Below, one piece after another: positions 5,157-6,323 of a DNA stretch of 6,323 nt. The stretch covers positions 1 through 6,323 of the forward strand of contig CAZPSP010000149.1 in assembly GCA_964589285.1 (NCBI GenBank), in the 5' to 3' direction. The notes below the pieces were generated by a model. It was not told where the DNA came from and did no database searches. It saw nothing but the letters and a program-made list of their open reading frames with translations. Each line of letters opens with the position of its first letter. Positions within the stretch are counted from its first letter, which is position 1. This DNA is from DAOUEG01 sp964589285. GTDB lineage: Bacteria; Chloroflexota; Dehalococcoidia; Dehalococcoidales; RBG-16-60-22. The translations under genes and the position numbers were made by a program.

Positions 5157-6050
5157 ATGAAGATCGGTTTTATCGGAACCGGGCAGATGGGCAGGCACAT
5201 GGCCCGCCGCATACACGAGGCAGGGTTCGACCTGACCGTGTTCGATGTCCAGAAAGAAGCCGCCGGTCCGCTGCTGGAAAAAGGAGCGGCCTGGGCGGGC
5301 AGTCCGAAGGACATCGCGGCAGGGTGCGATGTAGTATTTTCCAGCCTTCCCACGCCGCCGATCGTGGAAAATGTCATATACGGGGATGACGGCATGCTGA
5401 AAGGCTGGAAGGCGGGGAACATTTACGTGGACATGAGCACCAATTCGCCGTCTCTTCTCAGGAAGATAGCGGCGGACGCGGAAAAGAAAGGCGCCATCGT
5501 CCTGGATGCGCCGGTCAGCGGGGGAGTCAAGGGCGCGGACGCCGGCACACTGACGATCATGGTAGGGGGCCCGGAGGAGGCACTGGAGAAAGTCCGCAAG
5601 CCGCTCGAAGCAATGGGCAAGAAGATCGTTCGTGTCGGCGATGTCGGGTGCGGCAATGTGGCCAAGCTGGTCAACAATCTTATCTCCCTCGGCTGCAATT
5701 CTATTTCCGCGGAGGGCTTCGTCCTCGGCGTCAAGGGGGGCATCGACCCCGAGGTGCTCTGGGACATCATCTGCACGAGCACGGGAGACAACTGGTGCAT
5801 GCGGCAGTTCCCCAACACCACTTTCCAGGGCAACTTCGAGCCGGGCTTCCGGGTGGAGCTTGCCTACAAGGACATCAACCTGGCGCTGGGACTCGGGAAG
5901 GAGTACGATGTTCCGCTGGATACCGCCTGGACGGTCCGCGAAGAACTGAGAAAGACCATCGAGGCGGGTTACGGAACCAAGGGGGTGGACGCCGTTATCC
6001 TGCCGCTGGAAGAGCAGACCGGGACCGAGGTACGGAAGCAGAAAAGTTAA
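5157..6050 (+). CDS. NAD(P)-dependent 3-hydroxyisobutyrate dehydrogenase-family oxidoreductase
   Basis: A 297-residue cytosolic beta-hydroxyacid dehydrogenase (3-hydroxyisobutyrate, tartronate-semialdehyde or glyoxylate/succinic-semialdehyde reductase type). These enzymes interconvert beta-hydroxy acids and semialdehydes with NAD(P). The Rossmann dinucleotide loop GTGQMG is at 7-12 beside the very N-terminus, followed by D30 after beta2 (LTVFD). The substrate loop DAPVSGG with GTLTIMVGG spans 118-139. The catalytic Lys is K170 in GNVAKLVNN, with N174 in the expected G-x3-K-x3-N pattern; K238-D239 (YKDINLAL) matches the C-terminal domain motif. The start at 5157 puts the Rossmann loop where the family has it and is backed by the ribosome site. 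Upstream in-frame ATGs at 5079 and 5148 are rejected. The stop at 6048-6050 lies inside a short tandem repeat. The exact substrate cannot be assigned. The gene is divergent from the aldo/keto reductase, with which it may be co-regulated. Confidence 0.92.
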   Translation: MKIGFIGTGQMGRHMARRIHEAGFDLTVFDVQKEAAGPLLEKGAAWAGSPKDIAAGCDVVFSSLPTPPIVENVIYGDDGMLKGWKAGNIYVDMSTNSPSLLRKIAADAEKKGAIVLDAPVSGGVKGADAGTLTIMVGGPEEALEKVRKPLEAMGKKIVRVGDVGCGNVAKLVNNLISLGCNSISAEGFVLGVKGGIDPEVLWDIICTSTGDNWCMRQFPNTTFQGNFEPGFRVELAYKDINLALGLGKEYDVPLDTAWTVREELRKTIEAGYGTKGVDAVILPLEEQTGTEVRKQKS

Positions 6051-6077
6051 AAGTCAAAGGTCAAAAGTCAAAAGTAC
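6047..6077 (+). repeat. TCAAAAG heptamer tandem repeat over the dehydrogenase stop
   Basis: Four consecutive 7-bp units, TTAAAAG (6047-6053), TCAAAGG (6054-6060), TCAAAAG (6061-6067) and TCAAAAG (6068-6074), followed by TAC. The dehydrogenase stop codon TAA (6048-6050) is in the first unit. A degenerate relative lies at 753-798. Confidence 0.75.
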
Positions 6078-6088
6078 ATGTTTGAGGT

Positions 6089-6323
6089 AAAAAAACGGGT
6101 GCTTGACGGAGATTGTGCGGGCGGGGGTTGTCTGACGGGACCGGACTACGGGTGTTTATCTTGGATGGATCCTGAAACAAGTTCAGGATGACTCTGGCGG
6201 GGGGTGCGGGCATATCGCCCACGGACCGGCAGGGACGCCGGTCCCACCCGGTATCTGGCAGGGGCCTCATGGTTCGACAGGCTCACCATGATGGTTCGAC
6301 AGGCTCACCATGATGGTTCGACA
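6089..6323 (+). repeat. Right repeat cluster
   Basis: No gene follows the dehydrogenase. The region repeats the left cluster's modules in the same orientation. It has an A-run plus GGGTGCTTGACGGAGATT (6089-6130, matching 792-836), ACCGGACTAC (6140), and ATCCTGAA (6169-6176)/TTCAGGAT (6182-6189). These are followed by the three-hairpin module (6206-6291, about 90% identical to 967-1051), which includes GGGAC (6232-6236)/GTCCC (6241-6245). The window ends in a tandem array of the last hairpin. No T-run terminator is seen for the dehydrogenase, so these hairpins may be the first structures its transcript meets. Confidence 0.78.
6269..6323 (+). repeat. 22-bp tandem repeat, at least 2.5 copies
   Basis: A 22-bp unit beginning ATGGTTCGACAGG and ending CTCACCATG occurs at 6269-6290 and 6291-6312 without a mismatch; a third copy starts at 6313 and is cut by the window edge. 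Each unit has ATGGT/ACCAT inverted ends. The left cluster has a single copy (1029-1050). Confidence 0.9.

Noticed and set aside
6061..6270. 69-codon minus-strand ORF in the right repeat cluster
   Set aside because: The peptide (VILNLFQDP and similar) is the translation of the GTTCAGGATGAC palindromic repeat, a common source of spurious gene calls.
6269..6323. CRISPR array
   Set aside because: The 22-bp units are directly adjacent with no spacers, and no cas genes are present.

Overview
The window looks like part of a metagenome-assembled bacterial genome: GC-rich, with Shine-Dalgarno sequences, sigma70-type promoters and an exact 100-N scaffold gap at 1255-1354. The gene content (DUF169, DUF362, an aldo/keto reductase carrying two 4Fe-4S clusters, an ArsB/NhaD-like permease) and the short palindromic intergenic repeats suggest an uncultured anaerobe. 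A Dehalococcoidia-like member of the Chloroflexota would fit, but that is an impression of gene content and nothing here proves it.

Layout. 1-671 (minus) is the N-terminal part of an ion-transporter-superfamily permease that runs off the left edge, with an extended -10 promoter at 728-736. 672-1254 has no gene and is packed with short palindromic repeats; it ends in a long hairpin next to the N gap. Across the gap, four closely spaced minus-strand genes probably form one operon, read in the order GNAT acetyltransferase (3758-3252), DUF169 protein (3240-2497), a 52-residue Cys/His/Trp-rich small protein (2469-2311) and DUF362 protein (2291-1383). A 197-bp spacer separates them from a ferredoxin-type aldo/keto reductase (4993-3956, minus). 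Next to it, divergently transcribed, is a 3-hydroxyisobutyrate-dehydrogenase-family oxidoreductase (5157-6050, plus). 6051-6323 is a second repeat cluster built from the same modules as the left one.

How the parts relate. The two oxidoreductases share a 163-bp divergent control region with two good back-to-back sigma70 promoters, whose -35 boxes form an inverted repeat. Both longer upstream ATGs can be dismissed, because one lies upstream of its promoter's -10 box and the other only a few bases from the predicted transcript start. The DUF169/small protein/DUF362 trio has no assigned pathway; tight spacing and strong ribosome sites argue that the three act together.

The least ordinary features are the two repeat clusters (672-1254 and 6042-6323), which share at least four modules in the same orientation, and the unlisted 52-residue small protein with a CxxC...HxxxC pattern. 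I see no CRISPR array, tRNA, rRNA, transposase or phage gene.
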